Source: Symbiodinium natans (taxonomy: Eukaryota; Sar; Dinophyceae; Suessiales; Symbiodiniaceae). From it: DNA of 64,000 nt. Where the stretch lies: positions 62,001 through 126,000 of the forward strand of contig CAJNDS010002499.1 of the NCBI GenBank assembly GCA_905221605.1, given 5' to 3'. A program made the position numbers and the translations under genes. Below are positions 41,601 through 54,642 of the stretch, piece by piece; the stretch's first letter is position 1; every line of letters starts with the position of its first letter. The notes under the pieces are model-generated. The model was not told the DNA's origin, made no database searches, and worked only from the letters and a program-made list of their open reading frames with translations.

Positions 41601-43950
41601 ACTCTGGGGTTTTGCGAGGATTGTGTGCGGCCCCTGGCGAGGCAGACCTTAAGTTGCCAAGTTGATGACGTCGGGAAGGGTAATCAAGTGGAGCTACAGC
41701 TACGTATAGCCTTTCCTCGGAGCAGAGTCCAGGTGCCGTATGCTCTGTGGAGAAGGGCGGCGACGCACAGCTCAAAGTTGGCGCCGATTACTGTTGAAGG
41801 GGTATCGCGTGCATTTTCTGCGCAGTAATTAGTAGAGTTACCGGTCGAGGTTGACTGTCCCTCCTTCTGCTCCTGTGATGCAGTTTAATGCTCCTGAAGA
41901 AGAACAATGCGTCCAAACAACACTCCGCCACACTCCCCGAGACATGACAAAAAACCAGATTAGACAACGCATTCAAGTTCATGCCTGTGCAAGCCTGAAG
42001 ATGTTTTGCGTGCGCTGGCCATGCGACGTTGAGCATTGAGTCAGGGCACACTGGTCTTCTAGGGCACTGACAGCCGTAGGTTTTCTGTGCAACCGCTTGA
42101 GGATCTGACATGCTCAGGTCAGTCAACATCTGCTTGAGCACACACCTTAACGTAAGCACGCATAACATGGGCCTTCGCCAAGGCCAAAGGCCAAGTGCTG
42201 GTGTGGTTGCCTTTTCCTTGGGCTCAAATGACGTACAGCTTCTCGGCTGCGTTGCATGTCGCACTTCTGCTATGCGTTTTGGTTCTGTAGTCAGCCTGTT
42301 GCGTGCTGCGTCTGCGTCTTTCTGCGGATGTGGTGAGCCCTACATGAAGGCAGCAACGGCCACATAGTAACGGGGAGGCTACACTCAGACTGGTTCAAGA
42401 GGGCCAGCATGCGGATGACGAACGCGTTGGGCTGGCACTCACCATTGGTTGAAGTTTACGGTCGTGTACATTACATGGCACTCGGCAACACTTGCCATGG
42501 ATTGGGCTGAACAAATACTGTAAAAACGTTGTGATATTGGCGATTATCTTGTGCGAGTTGACATAGATGTGTGCATGACGAAAGGCCTAAATGTAAAACT
42601 GTTGTGGACTTGGCAATGACATTCGCGTGCGGGAGGGGAGTTGTGAGGATAACGTGTTGCTTGGGACGTCTGTTTGAGTCATGCTGAGATCTGAACACCA
42701 GGCTGCACGCTGCGGCCGAAGATCCTCTGCCAAGCAGTGCTAAGCCCCTAAGCTGGGCCCCCCGTTCTCCCACAGCCCTCAGGCTCTGGGCCTTAAGGGC
42801 CTTAAGCTCTCCGTCTTCAACCAAACGCCCATTTGAAAGTCTAGCCCTGATTTTCGGTGAACCTCCTAGGCTATGCGTCAGACGGGCATGCAGCCACGCT
42901 GTACGCCTCTTGGTCAAAGAGAGCAATCGAGAGCGTCTATTGTCTGACTTTGTCTGACTCTTGTTGAAGAGCAAGGCTACAGTGGGGGAGAAGTCACCGG
43001 TGCTGTCCGTGATATCTCCGAAGCACATGGCGCAGTATTGCGTGCAGCTCAGATCAGCCCAGTCTCTCTTTGCTCCGCTTGGCCTTTGCATGAGGGGGTT
43101 TCTTCCCCAAACCCAGGATGCATCTGCAATTACAGTCACATCTCACGGGGTCAGCAAAAAGAAGTAAAAAGCAATGGTAAATTTCCTTGAAAACTGCAGG
43201 ACATCGGCTTCAGTTTGGCAAGTGCGGGAGCGCATACAAGCTTTTGATTGAAGATGCTGTTCAAGCTTGGGATGCTTTTGGTTTAGGCCCAGGCTTTTGG
43301 ACTTGGGAGGTGTCTGGAAGGCTGCTTCTCTTGTGGCAACTTGAGCCAAGCCCGCATTGCATTCAGGGCGGAGTAAGGCTCACTGCAGAAGGTCTGACTT
43401 AGATGTGGGCTTCTGGAAATGGAGGGGCCAGAGTCTAGAGCTCGCTTTTCGTGCCTTTTGTGTGTGTATTAATCAGGTAGGACGGCTTGAGCAGCCCTTC
43501 AGAGGCAGAAGTGCACCTACCAAACAGCTCCTCGTCAAAGATCCTCCAGGCTCCTGCGTAAGCAGCCGGCAAAGGGCCCCCTTACTCTGTCTGCACCAGA
43601 TAAGTGCAAGCAGGACCTGTCAGGACCTCGAATGTTTGTTCAAGCCATCCAAGAACTCATAGAACCAGTGAGGGGTCCTGACCCGTTGCTTCGCCAATCT
43701 TTGAAGGTTGAAGCCTCACTAGGTTTGGTGCCGGGTCTCCATGCTCCCAGGTTCCCTCAAATCCCGACATCAAAATTCTGGCAAACCATGTCTGGTGTTT
43801 GTCCATTGCGTCCGGGCCGCCCAGACCCTTCGCCGACGCGCTTTTCTGCGAGCTGTACCGGCGCAGGCTTTGTCTTCGACGTGTTGACTGGCACCTTAGC
43901 AGCAGTAGAAGATGTAGTCGTCGTCGCCGCCGTCGTAGTCGTCGTCCTCG
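38665..43950. other. No recognisable gene over ~5 kb
   Basis: Open frames are common but short. The longest is a 222-codon minus frame (42471-43139) without any recognised motif. At 39763-40065 both strands show protein-like patches (minus: FELEGAILEAAAGLRQVFQG), and I cannot choose between them. No tandem repeats above a few units, tRNA or snRNA signals were seen. Confidence 0.35.
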
Positions 43951-43952
43951 AA

Positions 43953-44021
43953 GGAGGAGGAGGAGGAGGAGGAGGAGGAGGAGGAGGAGGAGGAGGAGGA
44001 GGAGGAGGAGGAGGAGGAGGT
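43953..44021. repeat. (GGA)n trinucleotide repeat
   Basis: About 22 GGA/GAG triplets. They sit inside a plus frame (43632-44279) as a poly-Gly run and inside a minus frame as poly-Ser. Neither is considered a gene. Confidence 0.95.
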
Positions 44022-44084
44022 AGTCATATTCTGTCTAATGCACTGCTCGGCTGCTGCGTGCCTGCACCCCCACCTCTGTATGTA

Positions 44085-44312
44085 GGGACCCAAGACACGA
44101 ACCCCCCTGCAAATAGACCATCTAGTGGGCCCCTGCAGGGACCCCAACATCTGGGACCTTTTCTACGAGTCCCCTGCAAAACCGAATCGCTCTGTAATGG
44201 TAGGGACCTATACGAAACTCGATTGCGGGCAACCCGATTACGAGACTCCCCCATTGCAGGTACCCCCTGTGTAATCTAGGACCCCCCTACAAAACCCGAT
44301 TGTGGGACGCGG
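44085..44312. repeat. Degenerate repeat with CCCCTGCAAAACC(C)GA words
   Basis: Words near CCCCTGCAAA, ACC(C)GATT(G/A) and GGGACC/GAGACTCCCC recur every 50-70 bp, suggesting four or so decayed units. Confidence 0.5.
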
Positions 44313-45034
44313 AACCACCATCTTCTGACCCATGAGCCTCGTCCCGCAAGGGATTTAAGCCAGGCGTTCGAAACCAGACCAATTTCTTGGTGGTGGTGCT
44401 GTTGCTGCTGTTTCTGTCATCTCCCGCTGAGCGCCTCAACTTGGAGCGAACCCCCAAGCCCAAGCCCTGAACATCCTGAACTCCTCAACTGGGCCCACCA
44501 GGTCTAGCCACCTGGGAAGGTCACCAGCATCCTGGCTGCACGGAACAGTGAAACCTGGGGTTAAGGAGTTAAGACAGCTGAACGCCAGCTCTGGTAAAGT
44601 CTCGGGAAGGATCTTCCTGCTGAATGTTGCCAACGGCGACCTGCAGCTTAGCCCGGAAGAGTCCTTGACCAGGACCTGGGCTCAATGATTCAATGTTGAG
44701 CTGGTGTAGTGTTTTCTAGTCGTTGAGTGTAGAGTAGGGGTTCTAACCATGAAAAAAACGTTTCTACAATGACAAGGGTTTCTGTAACAATGATAGTGGT
44801 TTAGGGTTGGTTACGACCCCGCCTCTTGAGAGAGTGCAGACTCAGAATGGCTTCAGCAACAATCACATTCACAGTTGCAGCAAGCTGTAGGTGCCAAGCC
44901 GTACAAAATAGCAAGCAGACCTTAGACAAAGAAGTGCTGCTCTCTTGTATGAGTAGAACGTCCACATGACAATAGACAGGGCCAAGCTGCACTCCATATT
45001 CTAAGTCTCGAGCTCATACAACATGCATACCTTG
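44313..45034. other. No recognisable feature
   Basis: Short frames only on both strands. Confidence 0.4.
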
Positions 45035-45035
45035 G

Positions 45036-45463
45036 CAATACCTTCGCTGCTGCTCCTCCTCCACCTCCTCCTCTGCAAGCCTTCGATGAAGCTTCTTAAA
45101 TTGTGTCTGCAGGGCGCTGGATCGCACCGGGGTGGCCTGGCTCCTGAGGTTTGAGGATTCGTTGGAGGTCTTTCTTGCCATATGCACGTACAACATCCCC
45201 AATACACAAGGCCCCCTAACCTGCTGCCTCCCAGCACCATCTTGGATTCCAAGGAAAGTGCAGTCCGTCGGAGCATTGGGCTTCAGTGCACCATCTTCGG
45301 GCATTATGAGCAGCTCAGATGCCAAATCCCATCTAAGACCCCTTTGACGACGGGCATGAACGGGCTCAGGTTTCGGTGCGTGCGGTTTGTTGTGGCAGGG
45401 GGTGCTAGCTGCAGACATGCAGACCTCCCACCCTGCGCAGCATGTGGCCAGGGGTTGTGGCAC
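45036..45463 (-). CDS. Candidate exon with C-terminal coiled coil (minus strand)
   Basis: The minus frame reads RQRGLRWDLASELLIMPEDG, TDCTFLGIQDGAGRQQVRGP, CVLGMLYVHMARKTSNESSN and SALQTQFKKLHRRLAEEEVE, ending EEQQRRYCQ. It is followed by donor-like CGAAG|GTATTG and CCAAG|GTATGC (complement of 45025-45041). The ordered change from a mixed region to a highly charged helix, and the donor at the expected end, support a real exon of an unidentified gene. Its 5' border is unknown, and a coiled-coil protein interaction role is the most that can be said. Confidence 0.36.
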
Positions 45464-48140
45464 ATTGCTAGTGGTGTTGGTCGGGCCCCTGCTGTCTCTT
45501 CAAGAGGCGTAGAAGGAGGCGTAGAAGGGCATATTGCAGGTGGGCGCCGATGGGACATGGCTCCGTCATCACTCACCGACTATCGATGGAGCTGAGGGAC
45601 CCCGGGTTTCAAGAGCCCAGGGCTGCGGTGGAGTTTCATTATCGGAGATGGGGCAGGTAGCGTCGGTGAATTGCCTTGCGGATGCAGTCTGATGAAGTGA
45701 TGCCCACCCCAGTATCTTCCAACTGGGCCTCAACGACAGCGCGCGCTAGGTTTGGTTTTGCATTCGAAACTTTCACATCATGGTGGCAGTCAGTCATCGT
45801 TTGGATACTATTAACAAATGGTCGGAGTACGAGTAAGTACGAGTTGCAGCAGGAATCGTCCTGTAACCCTCTTCAGGACCGCCGACCAAATAAATCCAAG
45901 CCGTAAACCCCAGCATCAGGAGCATCGCCAACCCCCCTTTCTCGGCTGGAGGGGTTCGGAATTGCCAGACCCCTTCAAAAGGCCATAAATGCAGACCCTC
46001 CGGTGTAAAAAGCCCGGGCGACCACAACGCACAGGGCTATCGCCGGACCGGCCTGGCCTGAACTTCAACCTCTTACGTTGCCAAGCCCGAAGCCGCCTGT
46101 GCTCGCAGGACCACACCTGCTGGGCTCAGCAGGTCAGAAGCTTCTCCAGTAGGATGGACAAGGACGGGGTCTGCGGCTAAAGCCCTCGACATCAAGTTTG
46201 GGCCGTGCAGTCCATGGGTTGGTGTTTTTTTTGGTGGTAGGGCTGGCTTAGGCGCTTAGGGCTGTGGACCTCGGGGGTTAGGAGTCATGTCCTGGATGCA
46301 TGGTCATCCAAGACTGGTGGCATATGGTTTATGGGTTTGTAGTCCATTTCCTGGCAGCTGGCAGCTACCTAGCTGCATGGCTTTGTGCAGTGGCAGTTTG
46401 CCCGGCTTTCCAGACCCGCCTCTTTGTCTTGAGCTGGCGTCCCTGATTTCGACTTCATAGGTTTTCTTGTCTACTCTTCAAGGTGACCCGCCCTGCTTTC
46501 TGTATCTATGTTGAACTGTTGTATGTTCAGCATGCACTGCTGGCATCCATGTTCACTCTTCGGTCTCCGTGAATTTCAATGCCCTCATCATTCCTCCTCT
46601 GAAGGGCCAACTATCCGAAAATGCCTGCCGCAGCCTCTGCCGCAGCGAGCCTCTGCTACACTTGAGGGCTTGCTCTTGGCCTGCGCTGATGATTGGGATT
46701 TCCATGGTTTGGTCTCAGGCTAAAGACCGTAACGTGGGTTCCTAATGAAGACACGGATCCTATTTTCGAGCATCCGGCCCACGGACTCATCTCTAAAGTG
46801 TACTGTTGAGAATGCACCTGATCTGACCCTTCCCACATTCCGAGCTCCTGTCCTGAAGTGAACAACTTGACCCCGTGACTCCCGGACCATGTTGCACCCT
46901 TCTGCCCAACTTTGATTCACCTTGTAATGCTCCTCTCTTAGGAAGCCTACTGCACGCACTGGGCTCTGGACGGCGGCAACTGCTACTTCTACCGCGCCTT
47001 GGAACCTGAACCCCGCATCCGGTGTAGTGTAGGGGCCCCGTGCCGTTGTCAAGCTCAAGGGTTCAGCCGGCCGTGCCTCGATCTGTGCTGAGAGCCAGCA
47101 GATTGTCAGGTGGCCTGTGCAAGAGCTCACTCGCTGACAACTTTGCATGCGTTCACAAGCACGTGGCGAGCCCAGACTCCTTCCTCTGGAATTCCTACTT
47201 GATTCCATGGGCTTACGGGCTGGAAATTATTGTAGGACTGTAGGAGTTGGCTGAAATGTGTACTCATAGCAGTGGCGAGGGGGTGAATGGTATGCTCGTC
47301 ACTCCCCACGCTGCATCAGGTGACGGTCACAGAGCGCTACCCTGGATGCGGGGAGCGCCACAGCTGTGTGGACATCCAGTTGCTTGCCGAACGTTTGGTG
47401 TTCAAGGTTGCTTGAGGGTCTGGAGCGCTTCGGGATGGCTTCTGCTTCGAGGCCTGGACTTCGGGGGGACTTTCGGTCACAAATTGTATTGTGTCGGGTT
47501 CAAACACAGCAAAAAGAAAGCGCCTTACAGACACAAGTGACGCAGCAACGAAGGCGACAGCAACACCAATTATTATTGACATTGTATTGAACGCTGAGCG
47601 ACCGGCCTCCGCTCATTGCGTGCGATGATTCACCTGACAAGCACTTATTGGACAAGCTGAGTGAGACAAGGAGCGAAGAACCGCAAGATTGGAGAACAAC
47701 GGAGAGGTCAACTCACTACAAGAAAAGGATGCTGATCATACAGGAAGCACTTAGAGATGAGTGCCCTGCGAACATCGCCTTTACAATGGTCCGTGGCCCC
47801 TGCCATGTCCACAGCTTTTGAGGAGCATGTACACCGATCCCCTCTTGTAGGCCCAACAAAAGGCCCGGGAAGCACAAGTGCCTATCTCCAAAGTGCGGAT
47901 AACGGACAGTACAAATAAAATGAAAGGGAGGTGGCCCGCAGCTACCGTAGCTGCTGCAGCTCATTTGTGCTGGTCAGCAAACGATAAGATGACGGATGCA
48001 CCGTTACGAAAGCACTTGCTTGGGTACGTAAAAGGCCCTGGAACGCCGCTTGCTTTGAGAAGTGTAGCCGCCACCGGCAGGCACATGAGCCCCTCGTCCT
48101 GCCGCGGCCAAGGACGAAGCGTTGGCCACATGACATGACG
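45464..48140. other. No recognisable gene
   Basis: Frames up to about 160 codons with no motif. No repeats of note. Confidence 0.35.
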
Positions 48141-48143
48141 GCC

Positions 48144-48735
48144 GCCAGACGCGAAAAGACACGAAGAAAAAACGACTACGCGAAGACGAGCAAAGACAAG
48201 ACATGTCGCCTGGAGTCACTTGACTTCGCTCGGCGTCCTTCGTCTTCACTCGGCGTCGCTCGGCGTCACTTGGCTTCGCTCGGCGTCGGTCGGCATCGCT
48301 TGGCTTTGCTCGGCGTCACTCGGTGTCGCTCCGTCTCGCTTTTCGTCGCTCGCGAAGACACGTACACGAACGCAAGCGACCACGCGAAGACGAGCGGTAC
48401 GAGCGAAGACACGCGAAGACAAGCAAAAACACGCCACCTGGCGTCAATCGATTTCGCTTGGCGTCGCTCGGCGTCGCTCGGCGTCACTCGGCGTCGCTCG
48501 GCGTCGACGAGCGAAGACAAGCGAAGACGAGCAAGGACACACCGCCTGGTGTCACTTGACTTCTCTCGAGTCCCTCGTCTTCGTGCGGCGTCGCTCGACG
48601 TCGCCGCCCGGCATGGCTCGGCAGTGGCCCGGCGCAGAGCGGAGACATGCGAAAACGAGCGGAGACACGCGAAGACGAGCGAGGACACGCCACCTGGCGT
48701 CACTCGGCTTCGCTGGGCGTCGCTCGACGGGAGCG
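48144..48735. repeat. ~10-bp GC-rich minisatellite in alternating inverted blocks
   Basis: Blocks of (C)TCGGCGTCG/TTCGCTCGG (about 48205-48350, 48450-48512, 48690-48732) alternate with blocks of GCGAAGACGAG/AAGACACG (about 48144-48200, 48352-48432, 48508-48540, 48640-48692). The second type is close to the reverse complement of a GCTCGTCTTC form of the first, so the region can fold back on itself. The Arg/Ser-rich frames of up to 248 codons on plus and 145 on minus are products of the repeat. Confidence 0.75.
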
Positions 48736-50921
48736 CTTTGTGACCATACTGCCGCCACTCTGACCCTCCATTTTACTTCCAACAATTTCCCTATGCCCCA
48801 AACCTCCCCACCCACAGATCCCGCTGCAAGGCTGCCGGGCTACCACTACATTTCTGGCAAGTATTGTCCTGTGGGCGCTGTCCGGCTGCATATTTGCAGG
48901 GCTCGGCATCGGAGGTTTGTGCTTGCTGTTGGTAGAGGGTTAACTTACAGGCAGCGCCCCCAGTAGCGAGGAGGAGAGCAGCTGCAAGTTCCTTCTTAGC
49001 AGCGGGCCCTAGACCCAAAAGGCAGGTCGAAGAACAACAAAGCTTCGATTTTGAGGCGCCCAGCAACCCCTTCTCATCAGCCCACTCATTGAGACCAAGC
49101 CCAGTTTCTGACTTCAGTTATTATTCTCCAAGGAGAATGCTGCTGTGGCACTGGGCCCTGTCCTTCGACTCAAGGGGAATGCAGCAAGGAATTTGGGGCT
49201 TGTGGGCTTCCATTGCAAGGTGAAACATGTAGGGTAACGACAAGACACCCTGAAGTCCGACCAGAGTCTGACAATGGCCGAGCCGCGAAGCATTCGTCCT
49301 CCTGTGGATGCCAGGTCTACTTCAAGGAAGGCTTGACGGCGGAGGAGAGAGATTTGAAGTGTTAAGCGTTCGTTGCAGGCGCCTGCGACCTTTGACCTTA
49401 GGAAGATGTCTGGAGGAGACGTGGTGATTTTTGTGGCGGTGAATGGCCCGGATATGTTTAAAGCACTCCTACGCATGCCGAAAGCGGGGGATTCATCTTG
49501 TGGAGTTCTTCTACTCATGATCTGCACTCGGGGTACAAGGGTGTACAACACTATGAGGAAGCAGAATCTGTGCATGTGACAAAATTTGCCAAATCTACCC
49601 AAGCACTGTCGAAGTCTTTAAACTCTGCGCGGCTCCCAACTGACAGAATCAGAAATACACTTTCGCCATACTCAGACCCTGAGTCTTCGGTCAAAGAGGT
49701 GTGGAGGCGGTTTCAGGTTCCCCTCCCCCATAAGAAAGCATGACGACTTCCACCCTGGACAGCAACATGGGACATGAAGATGGTCAAGAGCAAGAACATG
49801 AAGACATCTAACACATTTCTCAAGTCATCCCATCCCAAGCTATCAGTAAAAGAACTCATAAGGAACAACAATGACGTTTTGGACTTCGGAATGATGCTGC
49901 TATTGCAGCCTTGAGAGCCCTTGTGCACCTCGCTTTAGCTTGCAACATTCGGAGAAGTGGAAAACCTGGCAATACCGCAAGTAACGAGGGAAATGGGACA
50001 AGAACACGTGCGCACGCCAAAAAAGACCGCAATGACAAACTAGTTCTTCCACGGCAGAAAGCACTGAAGGACTGTCCAGTCGATCCGTACAGTACCAGGT
50101 GTTTCTTGATTCTGGCCGGACAACTCGGACAGCTTGACTTTTACATGCTGTTTTGTGCAGTCGTTGTTGAATTTCTTCCTTGCGAAGCCCCTAACCTGGA
50201 ACCCCTGGCTCCTCGGATGCCCAAGGCAGCCCTCTCCTGTAGTTCCGCAGGAAAGCTTCTGGCTGATGCGAAACGACATCGGGACTCGAAGCACCAGTTG
50301 CGTTAATGGCTGGGTGATCGTGAAGCCCGAGCCCTCAGAGGCAGGGTTTAGGGTGTGGCCAGGCTCTTTGTGCACATGACCTCTGGCTGGTGGCATCACC
50401 TTTATGTCTGTGGTTGCCTTCTCAGTCTTGCTTTTTTTCCTGGGTTCGCAGGACTACGAGAATCGGAGCTTAGACTATGTGGAGCTTCACGGGGAGACGG
50501 TGGCCTGCATCAAAAGCTACGATCTCCCCACCGCTGCGTAGCTGCAAGAGCACCCGCAAAGATTCTTGGGAGAGGGACAGGTATTATGGTTTTGTGCTCT
50601 GTGAGCTGGAGAAGCCATCCCGGACCCATTGATAGAAGTTGGCGAGCTGCTGAAAATTGACGTCGCTTCGGAAGGACGTCTTCGGGCACCAGCGAATGGA
50701 CCTGACGGTGCGGCCGACTTTGGGCAGAGTAGAGTGGGGTCGTTGAAGGTCGTGCCTGCGATGGAGAGGAATGCCGGCACACATATCCGAAGCCTTTAAC
50801 TTGGACGTGCAAGCTATCGTTTGGGTAGCTCTGTCTTTCGTCTTGGGAGACCCAGAAATCGTATTTGCGCGAACCTGAGATCGCGGCTCCAAACCTTGTC
50901 CATCACATGTGCCGAGAACTT
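48736..50921. other. No recognisable gene
   Basis: Frames up to 162 codons on both strands (for example 49114-49602 minus) without motifs. The minus frame 50584-50976 contains VGRTVRSIRWCPKTSFRSDV and may be related to the candidate relic just to the right. Confidence 0.3.
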
Positions 50922-51407
50922 TCAGTTTCGGACGCAATGAATTCGGGTCAGCTGTGTCTCGGTTTTCACAGCCCAAGAAGCTTCTTCACTGCAGCAATGC
51001 AGGTCCAGGCAGTTCTGGACCGAGCCAGGTGACGCAGCTCGACGTGCAGGGCGCCACGGCCACCCTGGCGATACCGGCATGTGTGGCGCCATCTGGCTGC
51101 CCTGACAGAGGGTGTTGGATTCCGAGCTTAAGATTGAGGCATCTAGGGTGGGAGCATACCTCAATTTGTTTGATGTTCCAGTTCGGGGCACTTTAGGCGT
51201 CCAACAAACCCCAGGAAATGTGATCGATGCGTAGAACAACTTTGCAAGGGCCCACCGCCGGCCGTCTGCAAATGTCGGCCGAACTTGGATGAATTTGACG
51301 CTTTTGATGTACATGTTGCATTGGTCGGCTGTCCTTTTGTGGGCTTCTAGGGTATTCCCAATGAACAGGGTCACCGAATGATGTTCCGGAAACCGGAAAG
51401 CTTTCAC
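50922..51407 (-). pseudogene. Possible decayed retrotransposon reverse-transcriptase fragment (weak)
   Basis: The minus frame reads RTADQCNMYIKSVKFIQVRP, then TFADGRRWALAKLFYASITF and PGVCWTPKVPR. The layout 'I--I--lP--f--RR-LA-lf-as---PG--W' resembles the thumb/connection region that follows the catalytic core in many dinoflagellate non-LTR reverse transcriptases (recalled pattern, no search). No catalytic motif is present here and the flanking frames are broken, so if correct it is a fragment. It could equally be an unrelated exon or chance. Confidence 0.22.
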
Positions 51408-54400
51408 CGGAAGTGCAGCTGCAACACCCCCAGGCCCAACGTCACAGCGGTGGAGGAGGAGGATGATGATGAGGATGCCAAACTGTCAAGCGTACAGCCG
51501 TTGGTGCCGCCAGGGCATCATGACAATGTGGTGAGTGTAAGTTTCAAGCCCAAAGAGTGCTCGGGTGCTTCGCACACTCCGCGCAAAGCGTCGCAATCGA
51601 GATCGTGCTCCCGCCTGCATTCCGGGCGCATAAGCCGTAGGAGTTGCTACAGAGAAGTGGCCCCTTGTAGGGCAAGTTGTGAATCGCTTGAGTAGCGCGC
51701 TCAGGGTTTGGTTTCGGCTTTTGGAGCGTGGGAGGCACGTTTTGAGCCCAGGCTCCATGCGGAGCTGCCACACGTAGTGTTCGGGCCGGGCCTCGGGGCT
51801 TGAACCACTTGATACAAAGATTCTCTTTGCCATTCCGGCATTCTGTTAAAGGTAAATGCGACCTGACTGGCCCCAACAAGACTCATTTTTGCGCGTGATA
51901 GGCGAAGAAACATTGTTCAGCACTTTGTGGACGCAGATTCAGGTAGTGTCATGTAGTTGAAGCAGTTGCGTAGCAGGTCTTGTGGTACTCTGCTCAAAGT
52001 TGAAAGGTTTCAGTGCAGCAGGTGGTGTTCCACAAGGTTGGTCCCAGACCAAACTTTGCACGGGCGAGGTGCTGGACGACCCGGCGTCGGATGTAGTGGA
52101 CGACCACTGGCTTCATCCGTGTGAATGTGTTCCTCTGCAGGAATGCGAAGCAGAAGTAGGGCCTGTTTTCGGCATCACTTTGATGAGCAATCCCAACAGT
52201 TCTGGTTAGAGGTAGTTTCGTGCAACTGGCGCTGCTTAATGGTTGAAGCTTGTAGATTCGCCTCCTCTGGGTGCAGTTTGCCCAAACTTGTTAGAGAGCT
52301 CTTGTACTTGCAGCAGTTGTGGCAGCATGTTCAGTGATTGAAATGCTCTCGGGTTGGAGCCTCGCAGAGACCGCAGAGAGGGGCAAGTTTCCATGAAGCA
52401 AAGACCTGAAGCCTTTCTATTCTGTGCATTGCTGTACTCTACCCTTAAACAGAACCCTGAATCCATGGTCGCTTAGGCTTAGGGCTGCAATCTCTCCACA
52501 AGTCCTCGTCAGGCTGTGGATGGTTTGTTCAAGCCATTAAGCAGAAGCCCTCGTCAAGTGCAGTCGTGGATTGCAAAGAAAGGGCCTCCATCAAAGCTCG
52601 AGATGCTGAAATGGCGAAGCAGCTTCTTGCGTTCAAGTCCTCCAGAAACTCAGAAGTGCCTCAAATTCGGCGACTGATCTGAGGGCATTCCTGCTAAAAT
52701 CACAACTGTGAGCTTTCTCAACAACAGCTTCCCCTTGAGCACGTAGAAAAGTCGTGCTAACTGGCTCCCTTCAACAAATAAGCAAAAAAAGGCTGAAAAA
52801 GGGAAGGCCCATTGCCCGCAAAAAGGGGGAGACCTCGCTACACCCCAGGTGCCTGAGAATTGGGGCCCGCTGCCACCTGTGAGTGGCCTCCTGGTATATT
52901 TAGGCGAATCCATCGGGAGTGTGGGCTCATTCTGCTGCAAGGGCTAGACCATGATTTCAAAAAACGTGTCTGTTGAGGCTGGATAGAACGACCCAAGAGT
53001 TCATTAGGGAGAACCTAGGCGCTGGTGCCGCTCGTGTTCCCGTGGAAAAGTGTATCAGGTCCAGGGTCGCGAGAACACAAGCAGGCGGCCGCCATTTTGA
53101 CATAGATCTACACCAAACCAAACACCCATACTGTCAACTTTCACCCCATAAATCTAAACCGCCATGAGCTCAGCACCTAGGGTTATGCAGGAACTGCCAC
53201 AAAATGATGGTTTGGGCCCTGCAAACGATGTGTAGTGCAGATTCTCATATGGCATGCTGAAGAAACCAAACACTTGCGCACGGACATCTGGATGCAACCG
53301 TTCAGTGTGTTTAGCTTGTGCCTAGAGCGTCATTTTTTTGTTTGCCAGTGGATGGAGAAGTCAACTGGACGGCTTGAAACCACAATCCCGCCCTGCAGGC
53401 AATCAAATGTACTGCAACCCTTGGCCCTTGGCCTATGAACATAGCTTTCACTACTGGCCTGTGCTTGAGGTGAGGTCCTGTCAGATATTCCTGCCGGTAG
53501 CAACAACGAGTTCATGCCTGGTCCACAGACCATCGTGACGGACTCAGCCTTCCTTGGTGGGAAATAGCATTGGAGTTTTTTAAGAAATGCCATAATCCTT
53601 CCCACCATTGTGCTTTTGCAGCAGTTGACTGAGGGACTCTTTCGTGGGTTGTCCGAGTTCTTGCTCATGGCAATGATGGTATCAAGATTTTCAGTAGACC
53701 CAGACGACTTTCGGTGTGGTAATGGAGCAAGAGCATGATGCCAACTATGCCGAAACCTCAAGTTTGTTAAGCCAGCATCTCAAAACCTTGAACCCGAAAC
53801 TCCTGGAACCCTGATCCAGCAGAGGCGGACGGCCAGTTTGTCTGTCCGCAGGAGCATCCTGGCCACACAGTGTTGTGTTCCTGTGGAGAATGAGGAAATG
53901 GATTCTCACACATGCCCACAACCATACGAGTCCAAGAGGAACCTTGAGGGCCTCGTGCGATCACCCGAGGGAGGTGTGGCTTTCCTGTCGTGGTGCTCGC
54001 TTTTTGCAGCGTTCTTCCGCCCACGGCATTTTTTCGCATTTGAGCAGACTCCTAGTTTCGAGAAGCTCCACCCCGTGGGGCATTCTTTTCCATCTGGCTT
54101 CCTACGGTCTGTTGCTGAGTTGCAGTCCTTTTGTTTCCGTGCCTCCTCCGACCTGGGTAGCGTGTTGGTACTTCCAATCTTCAATAACTAAGCTTGAGAA
54201 CTAGGTATGTCCTGGGTGTAACTTGAAGAAGCTGGTAGTTCTGTAGTGTTTCCATGGTTGAAAGTCAAAGGGACAGGCCAGTTGGCACAATCTTTCAGGT
54301 ACCTTACCGAAGTCATCATGGAGGATCCGGAAAGCGGCTTCGATGATGGCTTTTGCAAGTCGAGATGCACCGAGACGGGCTGCCCCTTCTTCTGGGAAGG

Positions 54401-54540
54401 CTCGTCCTTGCGTGTTCTGGGCCACCAGAAGTAGGGTGGGTCAGTACTGGCCGAAGCTCTCCAAGTGGTCCTTCACTCCAATCACGAAAGCTCCCCCTGT
54501 GGGAGCTTCGTTCAATACCTCACGAAGTGAGCCTGGGGTT
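51408..54540. other. No recognisable gene
   Basis: Frames up to 143 codons without motifs. A plus frame near 52018-52209 has GGVPQGWSQTKLCTGEV, but lacks the rest of a reverse-transcriptase motif. No repeats of note. Confidence 0.35.
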
Positions 54541-54542
54541 AT

Positions 54543-54583
54543 CGGGGGGGGGGTGCGGGGGGGGGGGGGGGGGGGGGGGGGGG
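54543..54583. repeat. Poly-G tract
   Basis: About 40 bp, nearly all G, with one TGC interruption. Confidence 0.92.
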
Positions 54584-54642
54584 GACCAATTTTGGTGGGT
54601 TTTTTCGGCTATCCCCGGTCTGGTGCCGGGAAAACCATCGTT

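Noticed and set aside
43632-44279. 215-codon plus ORF with poly-Gly
   Set aside because: Built around a (GGA)n repeat and running into the degenerate CCCCTGCAAAACC repeats.
48135-48966. Arg-rich ORFs of 202 and 248 codons
   Set aside because: Explained by the 10-bp minisatellite. Both strands and several frames are open at once.
52018-52209. GGVPQG phrase resembling RT motif B
   Set aside because: It is not followed by the usual hydrophobic continuation, and no motif A or C occurs in a reachable frame.
53085-53105. GCCATTTTGACA resembling part of the dinoflagellate spliced leader
   Set aside because: Only CCATTTTG matches and the conserved GGCTCAAG end is missing.
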